Shown: positions 1 through 6,226 of the stretch, in pieces | How the letters are laid out: every line of letters starts with the position of its first letter | How positions within the stretch are numbered: the first letter of the stretch is position 1 | Source: Bacilli bacterium | GTDB lineage: Bacteria; Bacillota; Bacilli; Tumebacillales; JAQBPP01 | Reading direction: 5' to 3' | Assembly: GCA_028287455.1 (NCBI GenBank) | Contig: JAQBPP010000168.1 | Coordinates: forward strand, 1 to 6,255 | DNA length: 6,255 bases | Notes under the pieces: model-generated | Databases searched by the model: none | What the model saw: only the letters and a program-made list of their open reading frames with translations | Told to the model about the DNA's origin: nothing | Translations under genes and position numbers: made by a program

Positions 1-1
1 G

Positions 2-178
2 AACCACTTCATCGCTTCACTATTCAGTTGTATGCCATCCACACTTCGAAACCGTGAGTTTACATACCTTCAACACTTATATGCGTCCATGCGTTTATGT
101 GCTAAAGCAGAATTAGATTATCTATACTCTACCACGGATCAGAATTTATTGTCAATTGTTGATTGGATTTTTTCGTAA
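2..178 (+). CDS. Possible C-terminal end of an unidentified protein (partial, enters from left edge)
   Basis: An open frame of 58 codons runs in from the left edge and ends at TAA (176-178). I do not recognise the product. The translation looks protein-like, with an aromatic and leucine-rich stretch (FTYLQHLYASMRLCAKAELD) and a tail ending in SIVDWIFS, as in a small helical domain. If real, it converges on motB, and its last nine codons lie opposite the end of motB. In the 150 bases beyond motB, all three minus-strand frames contain several stops, so nothing continues the stator operon there. Against it: the start lies outside the window, no homolog is known to me, and an open run of this length arises by chance fairly often. 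No factor-independent terminator is visible between the two converging genes. Confidence 0.3.
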   Translation, partial: NHFIASLFSCMPSTLRNREFTYLQHLYASMRLCAKAELDYLYSTTDQNLLSIVDWIFS

Positions 179-967
179 AATGATAATATTTACGCGCCGA
201 TTCATTGATTGGTTTTCAACTGTATCATTGGGCTGCACCGGTCGGTATTCGCCATAACCTACTGCACTCATTCGTTCAGGAGCAATCGATTGAGACTGCA
301 AAAATGAAACTACATTGGTCGCCCGCGCACTGCTAAGTGCCCAATTGGAAGGAAATTGCGGCGTTGCGATCGGCCTGTTATCCGTATGCCCTTCCACCCG
401 AACGTCATGGTCCTTGACCGCGTCCAGATTCATAAACGGGCTAAGCCCAGCCAGGATCCGCCGTGCGTCCGGTTTCAGATCAGCTGAGCCTGTATCAAAC
501 AGCGCCACATCCCTTAGTGTAATCTGAATCCCTTCCTGAGTTAAATCGACTGACAGAAAATTCGCCAATCCCTGCTGCTGGATAAATTCAGTCAGTTGTT
601 TCTCGACCTGGGCCAGATTGTCCTGCTCCTGGCGCGCTTGTGCAAGCTGCTGCATTTCCTGCTGGGTCAAGGCCGCTTGTGCACTCTGGCTGTTGTCTTT
701 ACCCGTAGTGGAATTTTTGTTCGGCTGGTTGCTATAAGCATTCAATATTCCGCTATCGCCTCCGCTTTGAGCCTCTACCTGGCTTTTGTTATACATCGCA
801 GAGGCTAGTGACAGCGACAAAGTGTTAAATTTCGCCACATCAAGTTTGGACATTGCATAAAGCACTATAAAGAACACCAACAGCAGCGTAATTAAATCCG
901 AATAGGTAATCAACCAACGATCAGTACCCCCATGACCACCTTGTTGTTGTTTACGCCGTCTCGACAT
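152..967 (-). CDS. motB: Flagellar motor stator protein MotB (MotB/MotS family)
   Basis: MotB forms the ion-conducting stator with MotA and anchors it to peptidoglycan so that it can drive the flagellar rotor. The 271-residue protein has a short basic cytoplasmic N-terminus (SRRRK), one membrane helix at about 19-39 with the essential ion-binding Asp24 in the motif TYSDLITLLLVFF, and a plug-like segment just after it (about 43-60). A Gln/Asn/Ser-rich linker with a likely coiled coil follows (about 101-132), then an OmpA-like peptidoglycan-binding domain at about 150-265. That domain shows VEGHTDNRP (191-199), NWALSSARA (208-216), GYGEYRP (237-243) and NRRV (256-259). The start is fixed by a stop codon (TAG) two codons upstream in frame; an AAGGCGG-like site lies 9 nt before the ATG. 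It overlaps the end of motA by 17 nt, so translation is probably coupled. The helix resembles Na+-type MotS in having Val seven residues after the Asp, but ion choice cannot be settled from sequence alone. Confidence 0.96.
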   Translation of the reverse strand: MSRRRKQQQGGHGGTDRWLITYSDLITLLLVFFIVLYAMSKLDVAKFNTLSLSLASAMYNKSQVEAQSGGDSGILNAYSNQPNKNSTTGKDNSQSAQAALTQQEMQQLAQARQEQDNLAQVEKQLTEFIQQQGLANFLSVDLTQEGIQITLRDVALFDTGSADLKPDARRILAGLSPFMNLDAVKDHDVRVEGHTDNRPIATPQFPSNWALSSARATNVVSFLQSQSIAPERMSAVGYGEYRPVQPNDTVENQSMNRRVNIIILRKNPINN

Positions 968-1745
968 CGCCTTCTACCGCCTTCGGTTTGTCTTCCCTTT
1001 TGCTGGGGGCGAGGAACACCTTTAACTTCTGCCCCAGAATGCTCGGGTTTTCGCCAGCCTGAATGGAGAGAATCCCCTCGATCATAATCTCCCGAATCAA
1101 CACTTCCTGTTTAGTGCGGTTCTTCAATTTCCCCGCGATCGGCAAATAGATGACATTCGCGGATGAAACACCGTACAGCGTTGCAATAAAAGCAGAAGAT
1201 ATAGCAGGTCCCAGTGTATTTGGGTTGGATAGATTGGACAGAACATGCACCAGCCCCATCACCGTGCCAATAATCCCCATTGTAGGTGCGTATCCGCCAG
1301 CTTGTTCGAACAGTTGAACGCCCGACTCATGACGGGATTCCAGGAACGACAATTCGGTTTCCAGGATCGACCGCACCAGTTCGGGATCCACGCCGTCCAC
1401 GACCAGCCGAATGCCGTTCTGAAAGAATTGATCCTGGTAGCTTTCGATTTTTTCTTCCAGTGCCAAAATGCCTTCCCGTCTGGCGATTGTGGCCAAAGCG
1501 ACCAACTCCTCAATCGTTTCCAGGGGATTGCGCACTTTGTGAAAGAAAGCTTTTTGCACTACTTTGGGTATTTCTTTTAATCGCTCCATTGGTGTCGATA
1601 AAATGACCGCTCCAAATGTTCCTCCGAACACGATCAAGGCGGCCGATCCCATAAACAGCGAGGCAATCGAACCGCCCTCCAATCCATACCCAATGGCCAG
1701 AGCGCCAACAGCTAACACAACCCCAATGAGGGTGGTAAGATCCAT
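951..1745 (-). CDS. motA: Flagellar motor stator protein MotA (MotA/MotP family)
   Basis: MotA surrounds the MotB dimer in the inner membrane, forms the ion channel wall and pushes on FliG of the rotor. The 264-residue product has four membrane segments (about 5-21, 31-51, 153-173, 185-205). Between the second and third is a large cytoplasmic loop with the conserved ARREGILALE region (88-97), which contains the Arg and Glu residues that contact the rotor. Pro154 in the third helix (YAPTMGIIGTVMGL) and Pro202 in the fourth (YLPIAGKL) match the two functional prolines of the family. A charged tail follows. I chose the ATG at 1743-1745 over one ten codons earlier because GGGAGG lies 10 nt upstream and the protein then begins MDLTTLIG, as in Bacillus MotA. 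The wording of helices 3 and 4 is intermediate between MotA and Na+-type MotP. A sigma-D-like promoter lies just upstream. It is followed by motB. Confidence 0.95.
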   Translation of the reverse strand: MDLTTLIGVVLAVGALAIGYGLEGGSIASLFMGSAALIVFGGTFGAVILSTPMERLKEIPKVVQKAFFHKVRNPLETIEELVALATIARREGILALEEKIESYQDQFFQNGIRLVVDGVDPELVRSILETELSFLESRHESGVQLFEQAGGYAPTMGIIGTVMGLVHVLSNLSNPNTLGPAISSAFIATLYGVSSANVIYLPIAGKLKNRTKQEVLIREIMIEGILSIQAGENPSILGQKLKVFLAPSKREDKPKAVEGDVETA

Positions 1746-1755
1746 GAAGCAAAAA

Positions 1756-1761
1756 CCTCCC
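1756..1761 (-). promoter_or_regulatory. Ribosome binding site of motA
   Basis: GGGAGG on the minus strand, 10 nt before the ATG at 1743-1745. It decides the start of motA: the alternative upstream ATG at 1773-1775 would place this site inside the coding sequence and would add ten residues not typical of the family. Confidence 0.75.
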
Positions 1762-1790
1762 GCTTTCAAATACACTATGTACTACTATAA

Positions 1791-1817
1791 TTATCGAACA
1801 TCATGTACAAACAGTTA
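1791..1817 (-). promoter_or_regulatory. Candidate sigma-D (flagellar sigma factor) promoter of motAB
   Basis: On the minus strand TAAC, 15 nt, then TTCGATAA. The flagellar sigma factor consensus is TAAA-N15-GCCGATAT in Bacillus (GCCGATAA for enteric FliA). The -35 matches at three of four bases, the spacing is exact, and the -10 keeps the CGATA core. The TAA of the -35 is the stop codon of the upstream MinJ-like gene. Transcription would begin near position 1784, giving a leader of about 40 nt that contains the motA ribosome binding site. A weaker sigma-A reading of the same region (TTGTAC, 15 nt, TATAGT; positions 1784-1810) also exists, but its spacer is short. The position in front of stator genes supports the sigma-D reading; it is a prediction. 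Confidence 0.55.
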
Positions 1818-3023
1818 AGCTGAATGTGAAATAGAAGAAGCGCGCCCGCGCAACCGCAGCCAAAGCGACCCCAGCAGCGACTTCCAGACAGGTACACTTT
1901 CGATTTGAATATATTCGCGCGAATTTTCATCTGGCACAAGGACCAGTCCAAGCGCATGGTGCGTTCCTTCAAAAAGCGGTTTCTGTTCAAATCGAATTTC
2001 TCCGCTTGTGCCGAGAACCTCCAACCGAACATACGCAGGGTGCTGATTAATGGCAAAATGCAGATCAAACGGCGTCGAGACCGGTCTTTTATTGACTCTG
2101 ACAATCACTTCTTCTGACCTCAGCCCCATCCGCTCAGCCAAACTGCCAGGCAAGACAGCCAGAATGCGCAGACCTTGCCGTTGTTTGGTATAGCGAGGTG
2201 AAGCGCTCGACTCCCGCCTGGTTTCCCATCTGATCATCCAGTCATGAACCAAAGGCGACCAAATCGCAGCAATCCACAAACACCACTGAAATCGGTTCGC
2301 CAGCAGGCAGAAGGCAAGCAGGATCAGCGCGTAACAAGCGATAAGCGCTGAACTTCGTTTAGCCTTGGCGCCAGGCGTACTGGACAAGCAGACCCCGGAA
2401 TACGCTAAAATGGTCGGCAATGGAAAATTTAACGCGATCGGCAGCAGCCAATATTTCTGCACAAGAAAACCACCGACCACCCGTCCTCTTTTTCCTTCAA
2501 CAAAGACAGGACTAGGATCCACATGCCCCTGCAGAATAACCAGGACTGCTTCTGCCAGATGCAGCACCGCCACCAGCTCGAGCAGCAGCCTAACGTCTAT
2601 TAGTTGAAGCTGAGTCCACAGCAGATGCAGAACCGATGGCGAAAGAGGCCCGACTGGCAGCAGGCGCACTGTTAAACTCAGGACGGACAGCAGTCCAGCC
2701 GAGTAACTTAAACAAACAAATCGCACCCGCCACAGCGTCAGCAGCAGCGAACCTGCCCATAACCAAATGATTTCGGACTGGGTGAGAGCAATGCCCAATT
2801 CTTTTACAGCTAGTGACGCACACAATCCAACTGCTGCTCCGCTGACGAAGGTAACCCAAAGTTGTTTCTTCCAGTTCGTAATTTTCAGCCCGAACAATTG
2901 TCGTTCCAGTTGATTTTGCCGTACATATTGCCAGCCAATCACCAGCAGCCCCGCATAAAAAAAAGGGGACGTAAAAACCAGGCCATACGTCCGCAAGAAT
3001 TGTTCGACGAACGTCAGGGTCAT
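1815..3023 (-). CDS. minJ: MinJ-like polytopic membrane protein with C-terminal PDZ domain
   Basis: In Bacillus subtilis MinJ bridges the polar scaffold DivIVA and the division inhibitor MinCD, so that septa form only at midcell; it is also needed for swarming. This 402-residue product is close to the 397 residues of that protein and has the same layout. An N-terminal membrane part holds several hydrophobic helices (about 20-36, 54-77, 85-98, 103-125, 140-164, 185-212, 225-260), with an early SPFFY element like the N-terminus of MinJ. A cytoplasmic PDZ domain follows at about 283-340 (LRILAVLPGSLAERMGL, then a conserved-looking hydrophobic strand and helix). The tail has a possible amphipathic helix near 379-394. 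Start: the ATG overlaps the ctpB stop as ATGA, with GAGGA 6 nt upstream. Gene order after ftsEX-ctpB supports the call. Sequence similarity outside the PDZ is weak by eye, so a generic PDZ membrane protein remains possible. Confidence 0.78.
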   Translation of the reverse strand: MTLTFVEQFLRTYGLVFTSPFFYAGLLVIGWQYVRQNQLERQLFGLKITNWKKQLWVTFVSGAAVGLCASLAVKELGIALTQSEIIWLWAGSLLLTLWRVRFVCLSYSAGLLSVLSLTVRLLPVGPLSPSVLHLLWTQLQLIDVRLLLELVAVLHLAEAVLVILQGHVDPSPVFVEGKRGRVVGGFLVQKYWLLPIALNFPLPTILAYSGVCLSSTPGAKAKRSSALIACYALILLAFCLLANRFQWCLWIAAIWSPLVHDWMIRWETRRESSASPRYTKQRQGLRILAVLPGSLAERMGLRSEEVIVRVNKRPVSTPFDLHFAINQHPAYVRLEVLGTSGEIRFEQKPLFEGTHHALGLVLVPDENSREYIQIESVPVWKSLLGSLWLRLRGRASSISHSA

Positions 3024-4456
3024 TTCATTTCCTCTTGCAGGACTGTCTCTGCTTTGGCCAGTTGAGTATCGTCATTCTGCGCTTTGACATGCAGGGCGTC
3101 CATCAAGGCAGTCGCCGTCTGATCGTTGACCACGCCGGTAACAGGAAGCCCATTGGATGTCTGAAACGATTTCACCATCTCTTCCGTTTTTTGATCAAAA
3201 TAGCCATCTTTCCTGCCGGGATCATCCCCGACTCCAGCCAAAATCAGCTGCAGATTTTTCACCTGCGCATCATTCTCATCCAATTTCAAATTCGTATTCT
3301 GTGGGAAGTTGGTCGCCGCAAAATAATCAGGCATCGCAACGGGCACATCTGGCAAAATGCCGATCTTGTGGATCCAATTGGCATTGGGTGTCAGCCATTT
3401 CGCAATGGTATATTTGATGTTTGAACCATCCTTAAAATCATAGGTAGTCTGAACAGTCCCCTTGCCATACGTCTTCTCGCCAACCAACTTGTCCCCGGCC
3501 GATTCCTTGAGTGCTGCGGCCAGGATCTCAGCGGCAGATGCTGAACCTCCGTTTACAAGCGCCACGATTGGGTAAGGCTTGGCAGTGGTCAACTTCGATT
3601 TATAAATATCTCGATGCCCAGTTCGATCTTCAATCTGCACAATGGTTTTTTGATTCGGAATTAGTTCATTGGAAATGTCGCTGACAGAGTTCAAGAGACC
3701 TCCGGGGTTATCTCTTAAATCGATGATCAGACCTTTCATCCCCTGTGTTTCAAGCGATGTTAATGCATTATGAAAATGAGCTGCTGTGTCGTCTGAAAAC
3801 TGGGTGATGATGATTTTTCCGATTTTTGCATCTCCCGGCAGCAGTTCTCCGTAAACAGTTTCCTGTGGAATCGTGTCACGCGTGATGGTTAAATGCACCA
3901 GGTCATCTGAACCAGGATGCGAAAGATCAAGCTGTACAGCTGTGCCTTTTTTGCCGCGGATCAACAGCACTGCTTGATCAGCGCTCAGGCCATCGATAGA
4001 TTTGCCGTCTACCTTGCGGATCGCGTCACCCGTACGGATCCCGGCCTTGTCAGCAGGTGAGCCTTTTATCGGTGATTTCACTACAATTTTGCCGTTATTC
4101 TGTTCGATTTCTGCTCCGATTCCTTCAAACGACGACGACAACGTATTATGAAACTGCGTAGCTGTACCGGCATCCATATAGGTGGAAAAAGGATCGCCGA
4201 GCGCCGTTATCATTCCGTTTATTGCTCCATCTATCAGTTTCTGGTCATCTGTTGGACTAACATATTGCTGTTTCAAAATACTGTAGGTATCCTGCAGTTT
4301 CTTGACTTCTGCTGCATTTGCCCCTTGAAGCGCTGCTGAACCAACCACTTGCTGGGAACCCGTCTGTTTCGCATGCATATAACCTGCTGCAATACTGCCG
4401 CCTGCAAGCAGTGTGAATACATTGGTTAAAATAAAAGTCGATTTTTTGATTTGCAT
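3020..4456 (-). CDS. ctpB: Carboxyl-terminal processing serine protease CtpB (peptidase family S41)
   Basis: S41A proteases cleave proteins on the outer side of the membrane with a Ser-Lys pair; in Bacillus subtilis CtpB cuts SpoIVFA during the sigma-K checkpoint of sporulation. The 478-residue product has an N-terminal signal or anchor helix (about 8-26), a PDZ domain (about 103-190) that in the family gates the active site, and an S41 domain (about 200-370). A peptidoglycan-binding type 1 domain follows (about 393-452, with LQLILAGVG and GVVNDQTATALMDAL). The catalytic residues read as Ser307 in GGSASAAEI, with Lys332 and Gln336 in YGKGTVQ; the 25-residue Ser-Lys spacing matches the family. 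I chose the ATG at 4454-4456: the GTG four codons upstream lies inside the Shine-Dalgarno AAAGGTGG. It lies 39 nt after ftsX with no terminator between, and ends in a 4-nt overlap with the MinJ-like gene. Confidence 0.95.
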   Translation of the reverse strand: MQIKKSTFILTNVFTLLAGGSIAAGYMHAKQTGSQQVVGSAALQGANAAEVKKLQDTYSILKQQYVSPTDDQKLIDGAINGMITALGDPFSTYMDAGTATQFHNTLSSSFEGIGAEIEQNNGKIVVKSPIKGSPADKAGIRTGDAIRKVDGKSIDGLSADQAVLLIRGKKGTAVQLDLSHPGSDDLVHLTITRDTIPQETVYGELLPGDAKIGKIIITQFSDDTAAHFHNALTSLETQGMKGLIIDLRDNPGGLLNSVSDISNELIPNQKTIVQIEDRTGHRDIYKSKLTTAKPYPIVALVNGGSASAAEILAAALKESAGDKLVGEKTYGKGTVQTTYDFKDGSNIKYTIAKWLTPNANWIHKIGILPDVPVAMPDYFAATNFPQNTNLKLDENDAQVKNLQLILAGVGDDPGRKDGYFDQKTEEMVKSFQTSNGLPVTGVVNDQTATALMDALHVKAQNDDTQLAKAETVLQEEMK

Positions 4457-4464
4457 CAACAGCG

Positions 4465-4472
4465 CCACCTTT
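4465..4472 (-). promoter_or_regulatory. Ribosome binding site of ctpB
   Basis: AAAGGTGG on the minus strand, 8 nt before the ATG at 4454-4456. It contains the GTG (4466-4468) that would otherwise be taken as an earlier start, so it settles the start at the ATG. Confidence 0.7.
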
Positions 4473-4495
4473 CACATCCCAGAACTCGCTTGGAC

Positions 4496-5377
4496 TTAAA
4501 TACGCAAAAACTTACGCACTGAGACGACACTGCCCCACATGCCGATAAACGAGCCCACAATCAACAAAAACAACCCAGTTTCACTCAGCAGTGGAACTGG
4601 TGTGAGCAGTGAAAAACTGGGTAAAATCGCGATATTTTTCACCAAAATAGCGTATCCTGTACTAAGCAGCGCAATCGGTACAGACGCTCCGAGCACCCCG
4701 ATCAGAAATCCTTCTACGAGGAAAGGCCACCGAATAAAGTTATTCGTTGCGCCCACCAATTTCATAATTTCAATTTCCCGACGTCTGGCAAAAATCGTAA
4801 TTCGAATCGTATTGGAGATTAAGAACATCGCCGTAAAAATCAAAGCGAGCATTAACACAATGCCAAAATTCCTTGCCCACGCGATCCAGGTTAACAAACG
4901 ATTCACGGTATCTTTTTGATAAACAACCTTCTCCACATGAGCAAGCGTGGAGATGCGTCCTGCAATTGCATCGGTCTGGGCTGGATCCTTGGCCTGCACA
5001 ATGTATTTGTTAGGCAGCGGATTATTGGAGTCCAGCCCTGCGAGCAGATCTTGATCCGCCTGCAGTTTGTTTCTTAACTGCTGCAGTCCCTCTTCTTTGG
5101 AAACAAAAACGACACTCTTCACATCTGGCATATTCTGAATTTGAGTCTGTAAACTTGGCACGTCTGCGGGTGTGGCGTCTGGGAGCAGAAACACGTTCAT
5201 CACTACTTGGCCCTCCACATTCAAAGAGGCCGCCTGCAGGTTAAAACCCACAATCAGAAACAGACCTACCAACAAAAGAGTAACGGTCACAGCAGAGATC
5301 GAAGCAATCGTCATCCAACCATTTCGGCCCAGACTGCGGATTCCCTCGCGCAGATGTCGGAGCAGTATCCTAATCAT
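4496..5377 (-). CDS. ftsX: Cell division ABC transporter permease FtsX
   Basis: FtsX is the membrane half of the FtsEX complex, which does not transport a known solute but passes ATP-driven shape changes across the membrane to peptidoglycan hydrolases (CwlO in Bacillus subtilis, EnvC-AmiA/B in E. coli). The 293-residue product begins MIRILLRHLREGIRSLGRNG, the family start. It has a first membrane helix at about 23-46, an extracellular domain at about 47-165 that would contact the hydrolase or its activator, and three more helices (about 171-190, 220-245, 266-288). The coupling region ARRREIEIMKLVGATNNFIR (197-216) is typical of FtsX. The open frame extends 12 codons further upstream inside ftsE, but the ATG at 5375-5377 fits the family; it overlaps the ftsE stop by 8 nt. 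Only a weak G-rich site precedes it, so translation probably depends on coupling to ftsE. Confidence 0.96.
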   Translation of the reverse strand: MIRILLRHLREGIRSLGRNGWMTIASISAVTVTLLLVGLFLIVGFNLQAASLNVEGQVVMNVFLLPDATPADVPSLQTQIQNMPDVKSVVFVSKEEGLQQLRNKLQADQDLLAGLDSNNPLPNKYIVQAKDPAQTDAIAGRISTLAHVEKVVYQKDTVNRLLTWIAWARNFGIVLMLALIFTAMFLISNTIRITIFARRREIEIMKLVGATNNFIRWPFLVEGFLIGVLGASVPIALLSTGYAILVKNIAILPSFSLLTPVPLLSETGLFLLIVGSFIGMWGSVVSVRKFLRI

Positions 5378-6056
5378 CGTATCCGTATACCCCCCGCTTC
5401 TCATCCCGTGCAATATGTCCCTGTTCGATCGCGATTACCCGTTTTTTCATCGTATTGACGATGTCCCGGTTGTGCGTGGCCATCACAATGGTAGTTCCAC
5501 GCTGGTTAATCTGATTAAACAGATTCATAATTTCCCACGAGTTCTCGGGGTCAAGATTTCCAGTCGGTTCGTCAGCAATAATCACTGCCGGGCTGTTTAC
5601 CAACGCACGCGCAATGGCAATCCGCTGCTGCTGGCCACCGGACAGTTGGGAAGGAAGCGCGTCTGCCTTGTCTGCAAGGCCCACCATATCCATCGTTTCC
5701 TTGACCCGGCTGCGGATCCGCTTGCCTGTTGCACCGATCACTTCCAGAGCAAACGCCACATTTTCCCAGGCAGTTTTACGTGACAACAATTTAAAATCCT
5801 GGAAAACGACGCCGATTTGTCGGCGCAGCAGCGGAATTTTGCGTTCCTTCAGCTTCTCCAGGTTGAAATTATTGATAAAAATCGTACCCTTTGAAGGTTT
5901 TTCTTCACGGTACATTAATTTTATAAAAGTGGATTTACCAGCACCTGATGGGCCAACAACATAGACGAACTCACCTTTGTCAATTTTTACATTGATCCCC
6001 TGCAGGGCCGGCTCGCTATTGGGGTAAGTTTTCCAGACATCGTACATCTCGATCAT
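5370..6056 (-). CDS. ftsE: Cell division ABC transporter ATP-binding protein FtsE
   Basis: FtsE is the cytoplasmic ATPase of the FtsEX complex. The 228-residue length is standard. All ABC ATPase motifs are intact: Walker A GPSGAGKST (35-43), Q-loop Gln86 in VFQDFKLL, signature LSGGQQQR (138-145), Walker B VIIADEPT (158-165) with catalytic Glu163, D-loop NLD (167-169) and switch His195 in ATHN. YVVGPSGAGKST and FQDFKLL are typical of FtsE rather than of lipoprotein or macrolide exporters, and ftsX follows with an 8-nt overlap. The start is supported by a strong AGGAGGG 7 nt upstream. It is the first gene of the minus-strand run in this window. The upstream 199 nt suggest that the transcript begins there, but I saw no clear sigma-A promoter. 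Confidence 0.97.
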   Translation of the reverse strand: MIEMYDVWKTYPNSEPALQGINVKIDKGEFVYVVGPSGAGKSTFIKLMYREEKPSKGTIFINNFNLEKLKERKIPLLRRQIGVVFQDFKLLSRKTAWENVAFALEVIGATGKRIRSRVKETMDMVGLADKADALPSQLSGGQQQRIAIARALVNSPAVIIADEPTGNLDPENSWEIMNLFNQINQRGTTIVMATHNRDIVNTMKKRVIAIEQGHIARDEKRGVYGYDD

Positions 6057-6063
6057 GTGCGAA

Positions 6064-6070
6064 CCCTCCT
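6064..6070 (-). promoter_or_regulatory. Ribosome binding site of ftsE
   Basis: AGGAGGG on the minus strand, 7 nt before the ftsE ATG, a near-perfect Shine-Dalgarno site. Among the intergenic sites in the window it is the strongest, as expected for the first gene of an operon. Confidence 0.85.
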
Positions 6071-6098
6071 ACCATTACTCCGAAACTCAGAATGCATA

Positions 6099-6181
6099 AC
6101 TTCGACAATTGATGAAAAAATCCTGCCCCTGCACAAGAAATCCAGTTCATGCAAATAAAACCAGGAGAAAACTGTCGAAGT
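6099..6181. repeat. Spaced 9-bp inverted repeat upstream of ftsE
   Basis: ACTTCGACA at 6099-6107 is the exact reverse complement of TGTCGAAGT at 6173-6181, with 65 bp between the arms. The arms lie 42 and 116 bp before the ftsE start. They could be paired binding sites for one regulator or a long-range stem in the leader RNA, or chance. The arms do not extend further and no target-site duplication is visible, so this is not a mobile element end. Confidence 0.35.
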
Positions 6182-6210
6182 CCATGAAAAACAGCATTGA
6201 AGCTGATAAA

Positions 6211-6226
6211 CGTGACGACGCTCACA
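6211..6226. promoter_or_regulatory. Fnr/CRP-type palindrome candidate
   Basis: On the minus strand TGTGA, six bases, TCACG; the Crp/Fnr family consensus is TGTGA-N6-TCACA, so nine of ten half-site bases match. Its centre is about 160 bp before the ftsE start. It could belong to ftsE or to a divergent gene beyond the right edge. No matching promoter was recognised, so the assignment is weak. Confidence 0.25.

Noticed and set aside
1245..1606. Two overlapping plus-strand frames opposite motA
   Set aside because: Shadows of motA: no start signals, and the sense-strand protein is intact and strongly family-like.
1746..1775. Ten-codon N-terminal extension of motA from the ATG at 1773-1775
   Set aside because: The extension covers the clear GGGAGG site and lacks its own ribosome binding site; family members begin at the inner methionine.
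1777..1808. Direct repeat ATGTAC at 1777-1782 and 1803-1808 between minJ and motA
   Set aside because: A six-base repeat around the self-complementary GTAC is expected by chance in AT-rich DNA and does not coincide with a known operator.
5172..5783. 203-residue plus-strand frame opposite ftsE and ftsX
   Set aside because: It lies wholly antisense to two well-supported genes with complete motifs, has no ribosome binding site and gives an Arg/Pro/Ser-rich translation with no recognisable domain.
6190..6210. Possible small terminator hairpin on the minus strand (CAGC, six bases, GCTG, then five T)
   Set aside because: Only four base pairs with a mismatch immediately outside, too weak for a factor-independent terminator.
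6016..6225. Minus-strand frame starting at GTG and overlapping the start of ftsE by 41 nt
   Set aside because: No Shine-Dalgarno before the GTG. It would run through the ftsE ribosome binding site, and its Cys/Phe/Trp-rich composition is unlike neighbouring proteins. A longer gene entering from the right cannot be fully excluded.
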